From Mycolicibacterium mageritense (GTDB lineage: Bacteria > Actinomycetota > Actinomycetes > Mycobacteriales > Mycobacteriaceae): a DNA stretch of 64,000 bases. The stretch is from positions 7,378,001-7,442,000 of the forward strand of contig NZ_AP022567.1 of the NCBI RefSeq assembly GCF_010727475.1. Reading direction: 5' to 3'. Positions 1 through 8,418 of this stretch are shown one piece after another. The translations under genes and the position numbers were made by a program. Positions within the stretch are counted from its first letter, which is position 1. Each line of letters starts with the position of its first letter. Below the pieces are notes generated by a model. The model saw only the letters and a program-made list of their open reading frames with translations, searched no databases and was not told the DNA's origin.

Positions 1-1125
1 TGGTTGGACGGTCAACCGCTGTACGCGGACGGTGCGATCTTCCACACCCAGGGCGGGCTCGACCTGCCGTTCACCTATCCCCCGCTCGCGGCCATCACGT
101 TCGCCCCGTTCGCGTGGCTGTCCCTGCCCGCGGCGAGCGCAGCCATCACCGCCACCACCCTGGTGCTGCTGATCGTGTCGACCGTCATCGTGCTGACCCG
201 CCTCGACGTGTGGCCGCACACCACCGTCACCTCCGAACCGGCGTGGCTGCGCCGGTGCTGGCTGGCCGCGGCCATCGTGGCGCCCGCGGTGATCTACCTG
301 GAGCCCATCCGGTCGAACTTCAACTTCGGCCAGATCAACGTGGTGTTGATGACCCTGGTCATCGCCGACTGCCTGCCGCGCCGGACCCCGTGGCCGCGCG
401 GCGTGCTGCTGGGCCTTGCCATCGCGCTCAAACTCACGCCGGCCGTGTTCCTGCTGTACTTCCTGCTGCGGCGCGACGTCCGCGCGCTCGTGACGACGGC
501 CGTCGCCGCCGTTGCCGCCACGCTGGCGGGGTTCGCGCTGGCCTGGACCGATTCGCTGGAGTACTGGACGGCGACGGTCCGCAACACCGACCGGATCGGC
601 ACTGCGACGCTGAACACCAACCAGAACATCTCCGGCACGCTCGCGCGGCTCGGCCTCGGCGAGGAGCCCCGATTCGTGTTGTGGCTGTTGGCGTGCTTCG
701 CCGTGCTGGCGCTCACCGTGTGGGCCGCGCGCCGGGCCCTGCGCAGCGCGGATGACTCCGGTGCCGTGCTCGCGCTGATCTGCGTGGCGATGTTCGGCCT
801 TGTGGTCTCGCCGGTGTCGTGGTCCCACCATTGGGTGTGGACGCTGCCGACGCTGCTCGTGACGGGCATCCTGGCCTACCGGCGCCGCAGTGTGGCGCTG
901 GCGGCCGTGACCGTGCTGGGCGTGGCGTTGACGGTGTGGAATCCGATCACCCTGATGCCAGAACACCGCGAGACCGCGGCGTCGCTGTGGCGTCAGCTCG
1001 CGGGCGGATCCTACGTGTGGTGGGCGCTGGCCGTGATCGTCGTCGCGGGGCTCGCCCCGACTGTGTCGACGCGCCCCCAGCCCGCGGTCGCCACCGTCCC
1101 GGCGCACCGCTCAGCGGCGGCCTAG
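1..1125 (+). CDS. mptC: GT87-family polyprenyl-phosphate-mannose-dependent alpha-(1->2)-mannosyltransferase, 5' end missing
   Basis: The frame is open from base 1, so the start lies outside the window; about 374 codons remain of a protein near 430 aa in mycobacteria. It is almost entirely membrane segments with short loops, and the motif TYPPLAAI near the visible N-terminus is typical of GT-C family GT87 (DUF2029) enzymes. The M. tuberculosis gene in this place (Rv2181) adds alpha-1,2-mannose branches to lipomannan and lipoarabinomannan in the plasma membrane using polyprenyl-phosphomannose. It ends 7 bp before the convergent acyltransferase gene, the same neighbour as in M. tuberculosis. The family call is firm; the exact linkage rests on synteny. 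Confidence 0.8.
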   Translation, partial: WLDGQPLYADGAIFHTQGGLDLPFTYPPLAAITFAPFAWLSLPAASAAITATTLVLLIVSTVIVLTRLDVWPHTTVTSEPAWLRRCWLAAAIVAPAVIYLEPIRSNFNFGQINVVLMTLVIADCLPRRTPWPRGVLLGLAIALKLTPAVFLLYFLLRRDVRALVTTAVAAVAATLAGFALAWTDSLEYWTATVRNTDRIGTATLNTNQNISGTLARLGLGEEPRFVLWLLACFAVLALTVWAARRALRSADDSGAVLALICVAMFGLVVSPVSWSHHWVWTLPTLLVTGILAYRRRSVALAAVTVLGVALTVWNPITLMPEHRETAASLWRQLAGGSYVWWALAVIVVAGLAPTVSTRPQPAVATVPAHRSAAA

Positions 1126-1132
1126 GAGCTGC

Positions 1133-1864
1133 TCAACCCGCCGCGGCGTGCGGCATCCGCGACGCGGGCTTGGCCGCGGCTGCGGCTTTTTCCGCATTCT
1201 CCTTGACGTCGGCGGCATACAGGTCGACGTATTCCTGGCCCGACAAACCCATGAGCTCGTACATCACCTCGTCGATGACGGCACGCTCGATGAACCGGTT
1301 GCCCGCGAGCCCGTCGAACCGGCTGAAGTCCATGGGCTTGCCGAAGCGGACCTCGACCCGGCCGAACCGCCACATCTTGCTGCCGGGCGGGTTCACCACG
1401 TTGGTGCCGACCATGGCGACCGGGATGACCGGGACACCGCTCTGCAGGGCCAGCCTGGCCAGGCCGGTCTTGCCTTTGTAGAGCCTGCCGTCCGGCGACC
1501 GCGTGCCCTCGGGGTACATGCCGAGCAGCTTGCCTTCGGCGAGGATGCGTTCGGCGGTGGTCAGCGCGCTCTGGGCCGAGTCGGCGTCGGTGCGGTCGAT
1601 CGGCACCTGGCCCGCGACGGTGTAGAACCACCGCGTGAACCAGCCCTTGATGCCCGTCCCGGTGAAGTATTCGGCCTTGGCCAGGAAGGTGATGCGGCGG
1701 CTCACCACGAGCGGCAGGTAGAAACTGTCCGCGACCGCCAGGTGGTTGCTGGCCAGGATCACCGGGCCCGACGACGGAACATGCTCAAGCCCAGTGACTT
1801 TCGGCCGTCCGAGCAAGGACAGCAAAGGCCCCATGAAGATGAACTTGAACAGCCAATACCACAT
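1133..1864 (-). CDS. 1-acyl-sn-glycerol-3-phosphate acyltransferase (PlsC family)
   Basis: 243 aa. The HX4D acyltransferase motif is H41-LAVA-D46 and the second block MYPEGTRSPDG lies near residues 112-122, both typical of the PlsC/LPLAT superfamily that moves an acyl chain from CoA to a lysophospholipid at the membrane. The N-terminus (MWYWLFKFIFMGPLL) is a hydrophobic anchor. The ATG at 1864 is preceded at good spacing by GGGAGGAA; the frame extends further upstream but without a comparable ribosome-binding site. The C-terminus is an Ala/Lys tail. It corresponds to Rv2182c and lies last in the minus-strand cluster, 98 bp after the preceding gene. Confidence 0.88.
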   Translation of the reverse strand: MWYWLFKFIFMGPLLSLLGRPKVTGLEHVPSSGPVILASNHLAVADSFYLPLVVSRRITFLAKAEYFTGTGIKGWFTRWFYTVAGQVPIDRTDADSAQSALTTAERILAEGKLLGMYPEGTRSPDGRLYKGKTGLARLALQSGVPVIPVAMVGTNVVNPPGSKMWRFGRVEVRFGKPMDFSRFDGLAGNRFIERAVIDEVMYELMGLSGQEYVDLYAADVKENAEKAAAAAKPASRMPHAAAG

Positions 1865-1962
1865 AGTTCCTCCCCATCGGGCGCACCAGACGGTGCTCTG
1901 CGACAACTTTACCCAGGCGCTGCAATTGCGACCACAGCACGGCGCATGCCGTGCCCGAGATC

Positions 1963-2349
1963 TCATTCCTCGATGGTCACCGGTATGTGCTGGTAGCGCC
2001 CGGGACCGGCGGGCGGTGGCTCGTCACCGGGCGCCGGCCCGGTGGGCCCGCCGTCAGGACCGGGGGTGTCGTCGCCGCCGGGCGTGCCGTCGGTGACCAC
2101 CGCCCGGATCACCTCCAACAGCGCGACGCTGTGGTCGGCGATCACCGTGAGCAGCGGGTGATGTTCACCGTTGACCACGGCGGCCAGGGCGCACACCGGG
2201 CACCACACCTGTTGGCACTTGCCCGGCCCGTTCGCGGCCGACGCTGCGGCCGCGGCCGCCGCCAGGCGGACGGCCGGGTCGAGCCGGTCCAAGATGGCCT
2301 GTGCCAGCTGCCGCAGCTCCGGACCCAGATCGGAATGGGATCCAGTCAT
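1963..2349 (-). CDS. conserved mycobacterial protein of unknown function (Rv2183c-like), Cys-motif and Pro/Gly tail
   Basis: 128 aa, no recognised enzyme family. The N-terminal half is a predicted helix with an Ala run (near residues 30-40), followed by a cluster CQQVWCPVC (C-x4-C-x2-C) that could bind a metal, then a helical stretch and a Pro/Gly/Asp-rich, probably disordered tail. The start ATG at 2349 overlaps the stop of the upstream ATPase gene as ATGA, with GGAGG about 10 nt before it, so translation is probably coupled. The constant pairing with the ArsA-like ATPase suggests a joint role; the function is unknown. Confidence 0.75.
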   Translation of the reverse strand: MTGSHSDLGPELRQLAQAILDRLDPAVRLAAAAAAASAANGPGKCQQVWCPVCALAAVVNGEHHPLLTVIADHSVALLEVIRAVVTDGTPGGDDTPGPDGGPTGPAPGDEPPPAGPGRYQHIPVTIEE

Positions 2350-3635
2350 GCTGGCCACACCTCCGGGTTCGGTCGAAATCGCACCGTCAGCTCACTGCCC
2401 CGCAGCTGTGCGTCCGTCACGATGCACCGCCGCAGCACAGAGGCCAACCGCACCCGGCGCCGCACACCGCCGACGCCGATGATCAAGTCGTCGTCGACCC
2501 GGCCCAACGTGAGTCCGGCGGAGTCGACCTGCGGCAACTCTAGCCGCAAGCGGTAGACGGCTTCGAGTCCAGACCCTGATTCCCGGTCGACCACGGGCCG
2601 CAGCGGCCCGGGCGGCGGCGAACCGTCCCGTCGGCGCGCGGCCGCGAGCAGGTCTCCGAGCGCCTTGGGCCCGATCGGCTCGCCGGCGACGTGCGGAACC
2701 AGCACCAGCTGCACGTCGCCGATCGTGGTGTCGAGGTGTTCGAGCACCGCGCGCTGCTCGGAGATCCGCTCGCTGTACCAGTCGAACGCGGGATGCGCGG
2801 GCAGGTTCTGGTACTCGAACGAATCGTCCTGCACCAGAATCTGATTGACGATCAGCTCGGAGACCTTGACCCCCATCAAGGCCAACGAGCCCAACGTGCG
2901 GACCGCTTCGGCGGCCACGACGCGCTCGGGTGTCAGCACCAGATGCGCGCCGACGCGCGCGCCGTCGGCGAGCAGTGCCGAAAGTTGTTCGATGCCCGCG
3001 GCGATCCGTTCGAGCAGCATGACGATCGCCGTGGTCGCGGCATCGGCCGGCTGAACGCTTCCCGAATGCGCCGACGTACCGGACAACCGGCGGTGCCGGG
3101 GCCAGGCCCGTTCGAGGTACAGGCCGAACGTCGCGGGCAGGGTCAGCATGCGCAGCGCGTCGGCCGTCGAGGCGCAGTCCACCACGACGTGATCCCACCG
3201 GCCGGACGCGGCGAGCTCGCCCACCTCGTACAGACCGAGCACCTCCTGGATGCCCGGAAGTGCCGAAAGTTCCTCCGGGGCAACGTCTCCCAAGTCGGAT
3301 TCGGTGAACCGGTCCGCAAGTGGCCCGGCGATCTCGGCCCACCGCGCTTCGAGCAGCGCGAGGGTGTCGAGCGCGAGCGCGTCCAGCGATCCGGTGTCGA
3401 GGTCTGCCAGCACCCGTGTCGGCGCGCGGTCCCCGGTCGGCGTGAGACTGGTGCCGAGGACGTCGCCCGTGGAATGGGCTTGATCCGTCGAGACGATGAG
3501 CACCCGCAACCCGGCCTGCGCGTCGCGCACGGCGGTGGCGGTTGCCAGCGTGGACTTGCCCACCCCGCCCTTGCCGACGAACAGGCTTATCCGGGCCGGC
3601 TGTGCACCGTGGGCGGGCGGCGGCGAATCACTCAG
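2346..3635 (-). CDS. ArsA/GET3-like anion-transporting ATPase (Rv2184c-like), probable CTG start
   Basis: About 429 aa from the CTG at 3635. The deviant Walker A motif GKGGVGKST sits at residues 21-29 and STDQAHSTGD matches the ArsA switch I region, so this is a SIMIBI-class P-loop ATPase of the ArsA/GET3 family. These enzymes couple ATP hydrolysis to client or membrane protein handling; arsenite transport is unlikely without an arsB. The first GTG (3563) lies inside the Walker A motif and cannot be the true start. Between it and the upstream in-frame TGA there is no ATG, GTG or TTG; CTG at 3635 overlaps the end of the preceding gene and gives LSDSPPPAHG. It is coupled to the next gene by an ATGA overlap. 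Confidence 0.8.
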   Translation of the reverse strand: MSDSPPPAHGAQPARISLFVGKGGVGKSTLATATAVRDAQAGLRVLIVSTDQAHSTGDVLGTSLTPTGDRAPTRVLADLDTGSLDALALDTLALLEARWAEIAGPLADRFTESDLGDVAPEELSALPGIQEVLGLYEVGELAASGRWDHVVVDCASTADALRMLTLPATFGLYLERAWPRHRRLSGTSAHSGSVQPADAATTAIVMLLERIAAGIEQLSALLADGARVGAHLVLTPERVVAAEAVRTLGSLALMGVKVSELIVNQILVQDDSFEYQNLPAHPAFDWYSERISEQRAVLEHLDTTIGDVQLVLVPHVAGEPIGPKALGDLLAAARRRDGSPPPGPLRPVVDRESGSGLEAVYRLRLELPQVDSAGLTLGRVDDDLIIGVGGVRRRVRLASVLRRCIVTDAQLRGSELTVRFRPNPEVWPA

Positions 3636-4065
3636 CCTCGACTCGTTTCTTGAGATCCTTCAGCGCGGTGTCGGTGAGTCTGCGCTCGGCCTTGCGCTTG
3701 AGCAGCCCGATCATCGGGATGATCAGGTCGACCGAGAGTTCGTAGGTGACTTCGGTGCCGGATCCCTTGGGCGCCAACCGGTATGCGCCTTCCAGCGCGC
3801 GCAACAGGGAACTCGACACCAAGGTCCAGGTGACCGAGGTGCGATCGGCGGGCCAGACATAGGACAACACCATGGTGTCCTTGAGCACCGCGGCGTCGAG
3901 GACGAGGCGCGCGGTCTTCGGATTGCCTGCCTCATCGGTCTCGAGCACCTCGGCGTCGGTGTACTCGGCTACCCAGTCGGGGTAGGAACCGATGTCGGCG
4001 ATGACGTCCATCACCGTCGCCGGGTCGGCATCGATATATATGGTCTGCGCCGTCTTGTCCGCCAC
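3628..4065 (-). CDS. SRPBCC (START-like) polyketide cyclase/dehydrase family protein (Rv2185c-like)
   Basis: 145 aa. The pattern TIYIDADPATVMDVIADI-SYPDW at the N-terminus and the C-terminal amphipathic helix (KRKAERRLTDTALKDLKKRV) are the hallmarks of the SRPBCC helix-grip fold, which binds hydrophobic ligands in a deep pocket. The GTG at 4065 is chosen because GGAGAAGGG lies just upstream and it restores the family's usual length; earlier starts add a low-complexity leader. Its 3' end overlaps the probable CTG start of the ArsA-like ATPase by 8 bases. A second SRPBCC gene lies 105 bp upstream, so two ligand-binding proteins precede the ATPase. Confidence 0.85.
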   Translation of the reverse strand: MADKTAQTIYIDADPATVMDVIADIGSYPDWVAEYTDAEVLETDEAGNPKTARLVLDAAVLKDTMVLSYVWPADRTSVTWTLVSSSLLRALEGAYRLAPKGSGTEVTYELSVDLIIPMIGLLKRKAERRLTDTALKDLKKRVEAE

Positions 4066-4170
4066 TGCACGCCCTTCTCCCCGCCCCGCGGAGGTGCCCG
4101 GCCATCTGAGCCAGCCCGTCACAGTCCTCTGAAGGAGAAATCTACTCCCCTGGACCCCTGTGCTTCATTC

Positions 4171-4560
4171 TCAGGCCAGGCGCGAAACCCCGACGGGGCG
4201 CGACGCCTCAAGCCGCTGCTTGATCTCGAAGGACATCTCCTTGCCCGCCACGCGGCGCCGGTGATTGGCCTTGGCCAGATCCATCTTGGCCAGCTCACGC
4301 GCGGTCACGCCGGACGGCTCGGCGTGCAGGAAGTAATGAAGGATCACGCCGTCCAGCATCTCTTCGAGCCAGACCTCCATGGTGCCGGTGAGGGCGCCGG
4401 TGACCGTCCAGCGGTGCCCCTTCTCGGCCCGGTCCTCGACCACTGTCAGCCGCAGGTCCGGCCACCACCGCCGCCAGCTCGCGGGGTCGGCCACCGCGGC
4501 GCCGACCGCGGCAGGGTCGGCGGCGACGAAAGTCTCGTCGGCGATCTGAATGCTGTTCAT
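4171..4560 (-). CDS. SRPBCC-like protein of unknown ligand (Rv2186c-like)
   Basis: 129 aa starting at ATG 4560. QIADETFVAADPAAVGAAVADPASW--WWPDLRL has the SRPBCC pattern of a first strand followed by a helix and a conserved Trp-rich loop. The C-terminus (KEMSFEIKQRLEASRPVG) is the closing helix. It differs from the neighbouring SRPBCC protein enough to be an old duplication. It is the first gene of the minus-strand cluster running to the acyltransferase, and is divergent from fadD15 across 95 bp. The ligand is unknown. Confidence 0.78.
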   Translation of the reverse strand: MNSIQIADETFVAADPAAVGAAVADPASWRRWWPDLRLTVVEDRAEKGHRWTVTGALTGTMEVWLEEMLDGVILHYFLHAEPSGVTARELAKMDLAKANHRRRVAGKEMSFEIKQRLEASRPVGVSRLA

Positions 4561-4655
4561 CGCCGACTAGCTTCACATATGCATCGCATCGTGCCTACCC
4601 GGGCCGACTAGGCTGACCCGCACAAGCCGTTACCACCAGCCTGGAGGCCAGGATC

Positions 4656-6455
4656 GTGCGTGAATACAGTGTTCAGCCGTCTTTCACCGTCGGCGAGCAC
4701 GACAACATCGTGAGTTCGGTCTTCACCCATGAGGCCGACGACCCCAACCATGTCGCGTTCCGGCGCCTGGTCGACGGCGCGTGGACCGATGTGACCTCCG
4801 CCGAGGCCGCCGCGCAGGTGCGAGCCGCCGCGCTGGGCCTGATCGCGGAGGGCGTCCAGCCCGGCGACCGCGTGGCGATCCTGTCGGCGACCCGCTACGA
4901 GTGGCCGATCATCGATTTCGCGATCCTGGCCGCGGGCGCGGTGACCGTGCCGATCTACGAAACCTCGGCGGCCGAACAGGTCCGGTTCGTGCTGGAGAAC
5001 TCGGCGGCCGTGCTGGTGATCGCCGAGACCGACGCGCACGCCGAGAAGGTCGAGCAGCTTTCCGGGCAGCTGCCCGCGCTGCGCAAGGTGCTGCGCATCG
5101 ACGGCACGGGCATACCTGCTCTCGAGGCGCTGGCCGAGGCGGGCAAGTCGGTCGACGCCGCCGAGTTGGACAAGCGACTCGAGGCGATCCGGTCGGCCGA
5201 TCCCGTGACGCTGATCTACACGTCGGGCACCACCGGCCAGCCCAAGGGCTGCCAGCTCACACACTCGAACCTGCTCTACGAGATCCGTGGCGCCAAGGCG
5301 TGCTTCCCCACCGAGTTGGCCAAGGGTGAGCGGATGCTGGTGTTCCTGCCGCTCGCGCACGTACTGGCCCGCGCGATCACGCTCGCGGCCTTCACCAACA
5401 AGGTGACGCTGGGCTTCACGAGCGACATCAAGAACCTGGTCCCGATCTTCGGGGTGTTCAAGCCGACGCTCGTGGTCTCGGTACCGCGCGTGTTCGAAAA
5501 GGTCTACAACACCGCCGAGCAGAACGCCCGAAATGACGGCAAGGGCAAGATCTTCGAGATCGCGGCCGATACCGCGATCGAGTGGAGCAAGGCGCAGGAC
5601 ACCGGTGGAGCGGGGTTGCTGCTGCGGGCCAAGCACGCGGTGTTCGACCGGCTCGTCTACGGCAAGCTGCGGGCCGCACTCGGCGGCGAATGCCACGCCG
5701 CCATCTCGGGCGGTGCGCCGCTGGGCGCCCGGCTCGGCCACTTCTACCGTGGCGTCGGCCTGACGATCTACGAGGGCTACGGCCTGACCGAGACCAGCGC
5801 GGCCATCACCGTGAACCGGGTCAACGACCTCAAGGTCGGCTCGGTCGGAAAGCTGGTGCCCGGCAACAGCATGCGGCTGGCCGAGGACGACGAGCTGTTG
5901 GTCAAGGGCGGCGTGGTGTTCGGCGGCTACTGGAACAACCAGAGTGAGACCGACGCGGTGTTCACCGACGGCTGGTTCCACACGGGTGATCTGGGCGCGA
6001 TCGACTCCGACGGCTTCCTGACCATCATCGGCCGGAAGAAGGAGATCATCGTCACCGCGGGCGGCAAGAACGTCGCGCCTGCGCTGCTCGAGGACAAGTT
6101 GCGGGCGCATCCGTTGATCAGCCAGGCCATGTGCGTTGGCGACCAGCAGCCGTTCATCGCCGCGCTGATCACGATCGACCCCGAGGCGTTCCCGGGTTGG
6201 AAGGAACGCAACGGCAAGGATCCGAACGCCACGGTGGCCGATCTGACCGAGGATCCGGATCTGGTCGCCGAGATCGATCTCGCGGTCAAGGAAGCCGATC
6301 AGGCCGTGTCGAAGGCAGAGGCCATCCGCAAGTTCCGCATCCTGCCGGTCGATTTCACCGAGGACACCGGTGAGTTGACCCCGACGCTCAAGGTCAAGCG
6401 CAAGGTCGTGGCCGAGAAGTTCGCCGCGGACATCGAGGCGCTGTACGCCAAGTAG
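4656..6455 (+). CDS. fadD15: long-chain fatty-acid--CoA ligase FadD15
   Basis: 599 aa. It activates long-chain fatty acids to acyl-CoA through an acyl-adenylate. The AMP-binding P-loop YTSGTTGQPKGCQLTHSN is near residues 187-204, and the hinge and C-terminal lid TGDLGAI--DGFLTIIGRKK--IVTAGGKN is near 445-470, with the catalytic Lys region TPTLKVKRK close to the end. This is the ACSL-type arrangement without a FAAL insertion. The GTG start at 4656 follows GGAGG with acceptable spacing. It matches Rv2187c in length and position. The gene ends 6 bp before the convergent pimB'. Confidence 0.92.
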   Translation: MREYSVQPSFTVGEHDNIVSSVFTHEADDPNHVAFRRLVDGAWTDVTSAEAAAQVRAAALGLIAEGVQPGDRVAILSATRYEWPIIDFAILAAGAVTVPIYETSAAEQVRFVLENSAAVLVIAETDAHAEKVEQLSGQLPALRKVLRIDGTGIPALEALAEAGKSVDAAELDKRLEAIRSADPVTLIYTSGTTGQPKGCQLTHSNLLYEIRGAKACFPTELAKGERMLVFLPLAHVLARAITLAAFTNKVTLGFTSDIKNLVPIFGVFKPTLVVSVPRVFEKVYNTAEQNARNDGKGKIFEIAADTAIEWSKAQDTGGAGLLLRAKHAVFDRLVYGKLRAALGGECHAAISGGAPLGARLGHFYRGVGLTIYEGYGLTETSAAITVNRVNDLKVGSVGKLVPGNSMRLAEDDELLVKGGVVFGGYWNNQSETDAVFTDGWFHTGDLGAIDSDGFLTIIGRKKEIIVTAGGKNVAPALLEDKLRAHPLISQAMCVGDQQPFIAALITIDPEAFPGWKERNGKDPNATVADLTEDPDLVAEIDLAVKEADQAVSKAEAIRKFRILPVDFTEDTGELTPTLKVKRKVVAEKFAADIEALYAK

Positions 6456-6461
6456 GCCGGG

Positions 6462-7604
6462 TCAGCCCGCGAGGAGCTCGGCCAGCCGGGCCCCCTTGGC
6501 GCGCCACTGCCAGTTGTCGACGGCCCAGTGCCGGCCCGCGACCCCCATCGCGGCGGCCCGGGCCGGGTCGGCGAGCAGATCGGAAACGGCGGAAGCCACG
6601 ACTCCGACATCGTTGCCGTCGACCACCAGACCGGTCTCACCATCGAGCACGGTTTCCGGTGCGCCGCCCGAGGTGCCCGCGACCACGGGCACGCCGCACG
6701 CCGAGGCCTCCAGGTAGACGATGCCGAGGCCCTCGACGTCCAGGCCTGCGCCGCGGGTTCGGCACGGCATCGCGAAGACGTCTGCCATCGCGTGGTGTGC
6801 GGGCAGTTCGGCGCCGGGCACGCCTCCGGTGAAGATCACGTCGTCGGCCACGCCGTAGCTGTGTGCGAGCTTGTGCAGCGTCTCGGCGTACGGGCCGCCG
6901 CCGACGATCACGAGCGCGGCCTCCGGAACCCGGTGCCGGATCACCGGCATGGCCCGGATCAACATGTCCTGGCCCTTGCGGGGCACAAGACGCGACAGGC
7001 ACACCACCACGGGACGGCCGCCGAGCCCGTAGCGCTCCCGCAGTTCTGCGCGGGCTTCCGGGTCGGGCCGGAACCGGTCGACGTCCACGCCGGGGGGCAG
7101 ATGCTCGAGCGCGGCGTCGGGGCCGAACGCCGACGCGAACCGGTTGCGGGTGTAGCGGCTCACGAACGTCACCACGTCGGCGTCGTCACCGATGCGGCGC
7201 AGCGCGCTGCGCGCCACCGGCAGCATCGACCAGCCCACCTCGTGTCCGTGGGTGCTCGCCACGATGCGCCGGGCTCCGGCGCGCCGCGCCAACGGCCCGA
7301 GCAGGGCCAGCGGTGCGGCCGCCCCGAACCACACTGTCTCGGGCTGATGTTGCTCGATGAGCCTGCGCATGCGGATTGCCACGGTGGGCTCGGGAACCAT
7401 GAGCGTGGTGGGATGCCGCACCACGGTGTACCCGGACGCCGCGGCGTCCCGGTCGAACTCTTCGGCGCCCTTCCATTTCGGCGCGTACACGGTCAGCTCA
7501 TGTGAGCCGTCGGCAACCAGCTGGTCCACGAACGCTTCGAGGTAGGACTGAATGCCGCCGCGCCGAGGCGGAAAATCGTTGGTAACCAGCAGAACCCGGG
7601 TCAT
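6462..7604 (-). CDS. pimB: GDP-mannose-dependent alpha-(1->6)-phosphatidylinositol monomannoside mannosyltransferase PimB'
   Basis: 380 aa, GT4 family GT-B fold. The N-terminal domain has the Gly-rich donor/acceptor loop NDFPPRRGGIQSY (residues 9-21). The C-terminal domain carries the EX7E-like signature around EGLGIVYLEASACGVPVV. In mycobacteria this enzyme (Rv2188c) adds the second mannose to phosphatidylinositol monomannoside on the cytoplasmic face, a step toward PIM, LM and LAM. The ATG at 7604 gives a start directly at the first Rossmann strand (TRVLLVTNDF). It lies 10 bp downstream of the predicted metallopeptidase gene, so the two may be co-transcribed. Confidence 0.92.
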   Translation of the reverse strand: MTRVLLVTNDFPPRRGGIQSYLEAFVDQLVADGSHELTVYAPKWKGAEEFDRDAAASGYTVVRHPTTLMVPEPTVAIRMRRLIEQHQPETVWFGAAAPLALLGPLARRAGARRIVASTHGHEVGWSMLPVARSALRRIGDDADVVTFVSRYTRNRFASAFGPDAALEHLPPGVDVDRFRPDPEARAELRERYGLGGRPVVVCLSRLVPRKGQDMLIRAMPVIRHRVPEAALVIVGGGPYAETLHKLAHSYGVADDVIFTGGVPGAELPAHHAMADVFAMPCRTRGAGLDVEGLGIVYLEASACGVPVVAGTSGGAPETVLDGETGLVVDGNDVGVVASAVSDLLADPARAAAMGVAGRHWAVDNWQWRAKGARLAELLAG

Positions 7605-7614
7605 CGGTGCCAGG

Positions 7615-8418
7615 CTATCGGTTCATCCACGCGCGCCAGCCTGCCAGAACCTCGTCCAGGCCGACGCCAAGGGTGTCCCGCACCGCGGTGGCCACGTCGG
7701 GATGTCCGGCTCCGCAGGCCCGCACATACAGCTCACGCAGCGCGTGCGGGCCGTAGCGGTCGGCGACGTAGCGGCTGAACCACCAGGCGCGGTCGTAGGC
7801 CAGGGTTCGCACCCGGCCGGGCGTGTCGAGATCGGCGTCGGTGGGCAACACCGCGAGGTCCGCCGCCGCGGCAGGCACCGGCACGTGCGGACGGCCGACG
7901 TAGTCGGCAACGCCTTCGGTGAGCCAACGGGGCGCATCGGCCGTGGTACGGGTTCTCGCTGCGTAGTGGAAAAGCTCGTGGCGCAACACAATTCGCAGCG
8001 CATCAGGGCTCATCGCGGCGGCGCCCGGGGCGAAAACGACACCCTGCGCGGTGGTGGCGGCCGCGATGTCGGAGCCGCTGACGGCCATGGCCTGGAACTG
8101 CTCCGCCGACCCGGTGACGACGATGACGATCTCCCGCGGCCAGTCCGCGCCCCAGAACTGCGTCACCGCGGCAGCCGCGCCGTCGAGTTCCGCGCGGAGC
8201 CGGTCGCGCAGGGCCGCGGAGTCCGGTCCGCCCAGGGCGATCACCTGCGCGGTACGGCCGTCGGACAGGGTGATGCGCGCGTCGGTCGGCGCGGCGACGG
8301 TGGGTGCGGCCGACGTCTGACGCGGCGGCGGTTGCGTCGAAGGCCCTGCCCACAACAGAGCGGCCGCGACCGCGATCTCACCCAGCAGCGCGCTGCCGAG
8401 AAGCGTGCGCCGGCTCAG
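7615..8418 (-). CDS. secreted or membrane-anchored zinc metallopeptidase-like protein (Rv2189c-like), probable CTG start
   Basis: 267 aa from CTG 8418. SRRTLLGSALLG at the N-terminus looks like a Tat-type or uncleaved signal followed by a Thr/Pro/Ala linker. A zinc-protease motif HELFH is at residues 147-151 and a gluzincin-like Glu in WLTEGVADYVG is at about 168, as in the peptidase MA-like superfamily. Family members are extracytoplasmic; no substrate is known. The CTG shares bases with the TGA of ripC (CTGA, analogous to ATGA). The nearest in-frame ATG/GTG/TTG upstream is about 79 codons inside ripC, and the next one downstream (a TTG at codon 22) would remove the signal. The link to RipC suggests a role in the cell wall (inference). 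Confidence 0.78.
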   Translation of the reverse strand: MSRRTLLGSALLGEIAVAAALLWAGPSTQPPPRQTSAAPTVAAPTDARITLSDGRTAQVIALGGPDSAALRDRLRAELDGAAAAVTQFWGADWPREIVIVVTGSAEQFQAMAVSGSDIAAATTAQGVVFAPGAAAMSPDALRIVLRHELFHYAARTRTTADAPRWLTEGVADYVGRPHVPVPAAAADLAVLPTDADLDTPGRVRTLAYDRAWWFSRYVADRYGPHALRELYVRACGAGHPDVATAVRDTLGVGLDEVLAGWRAWMNR

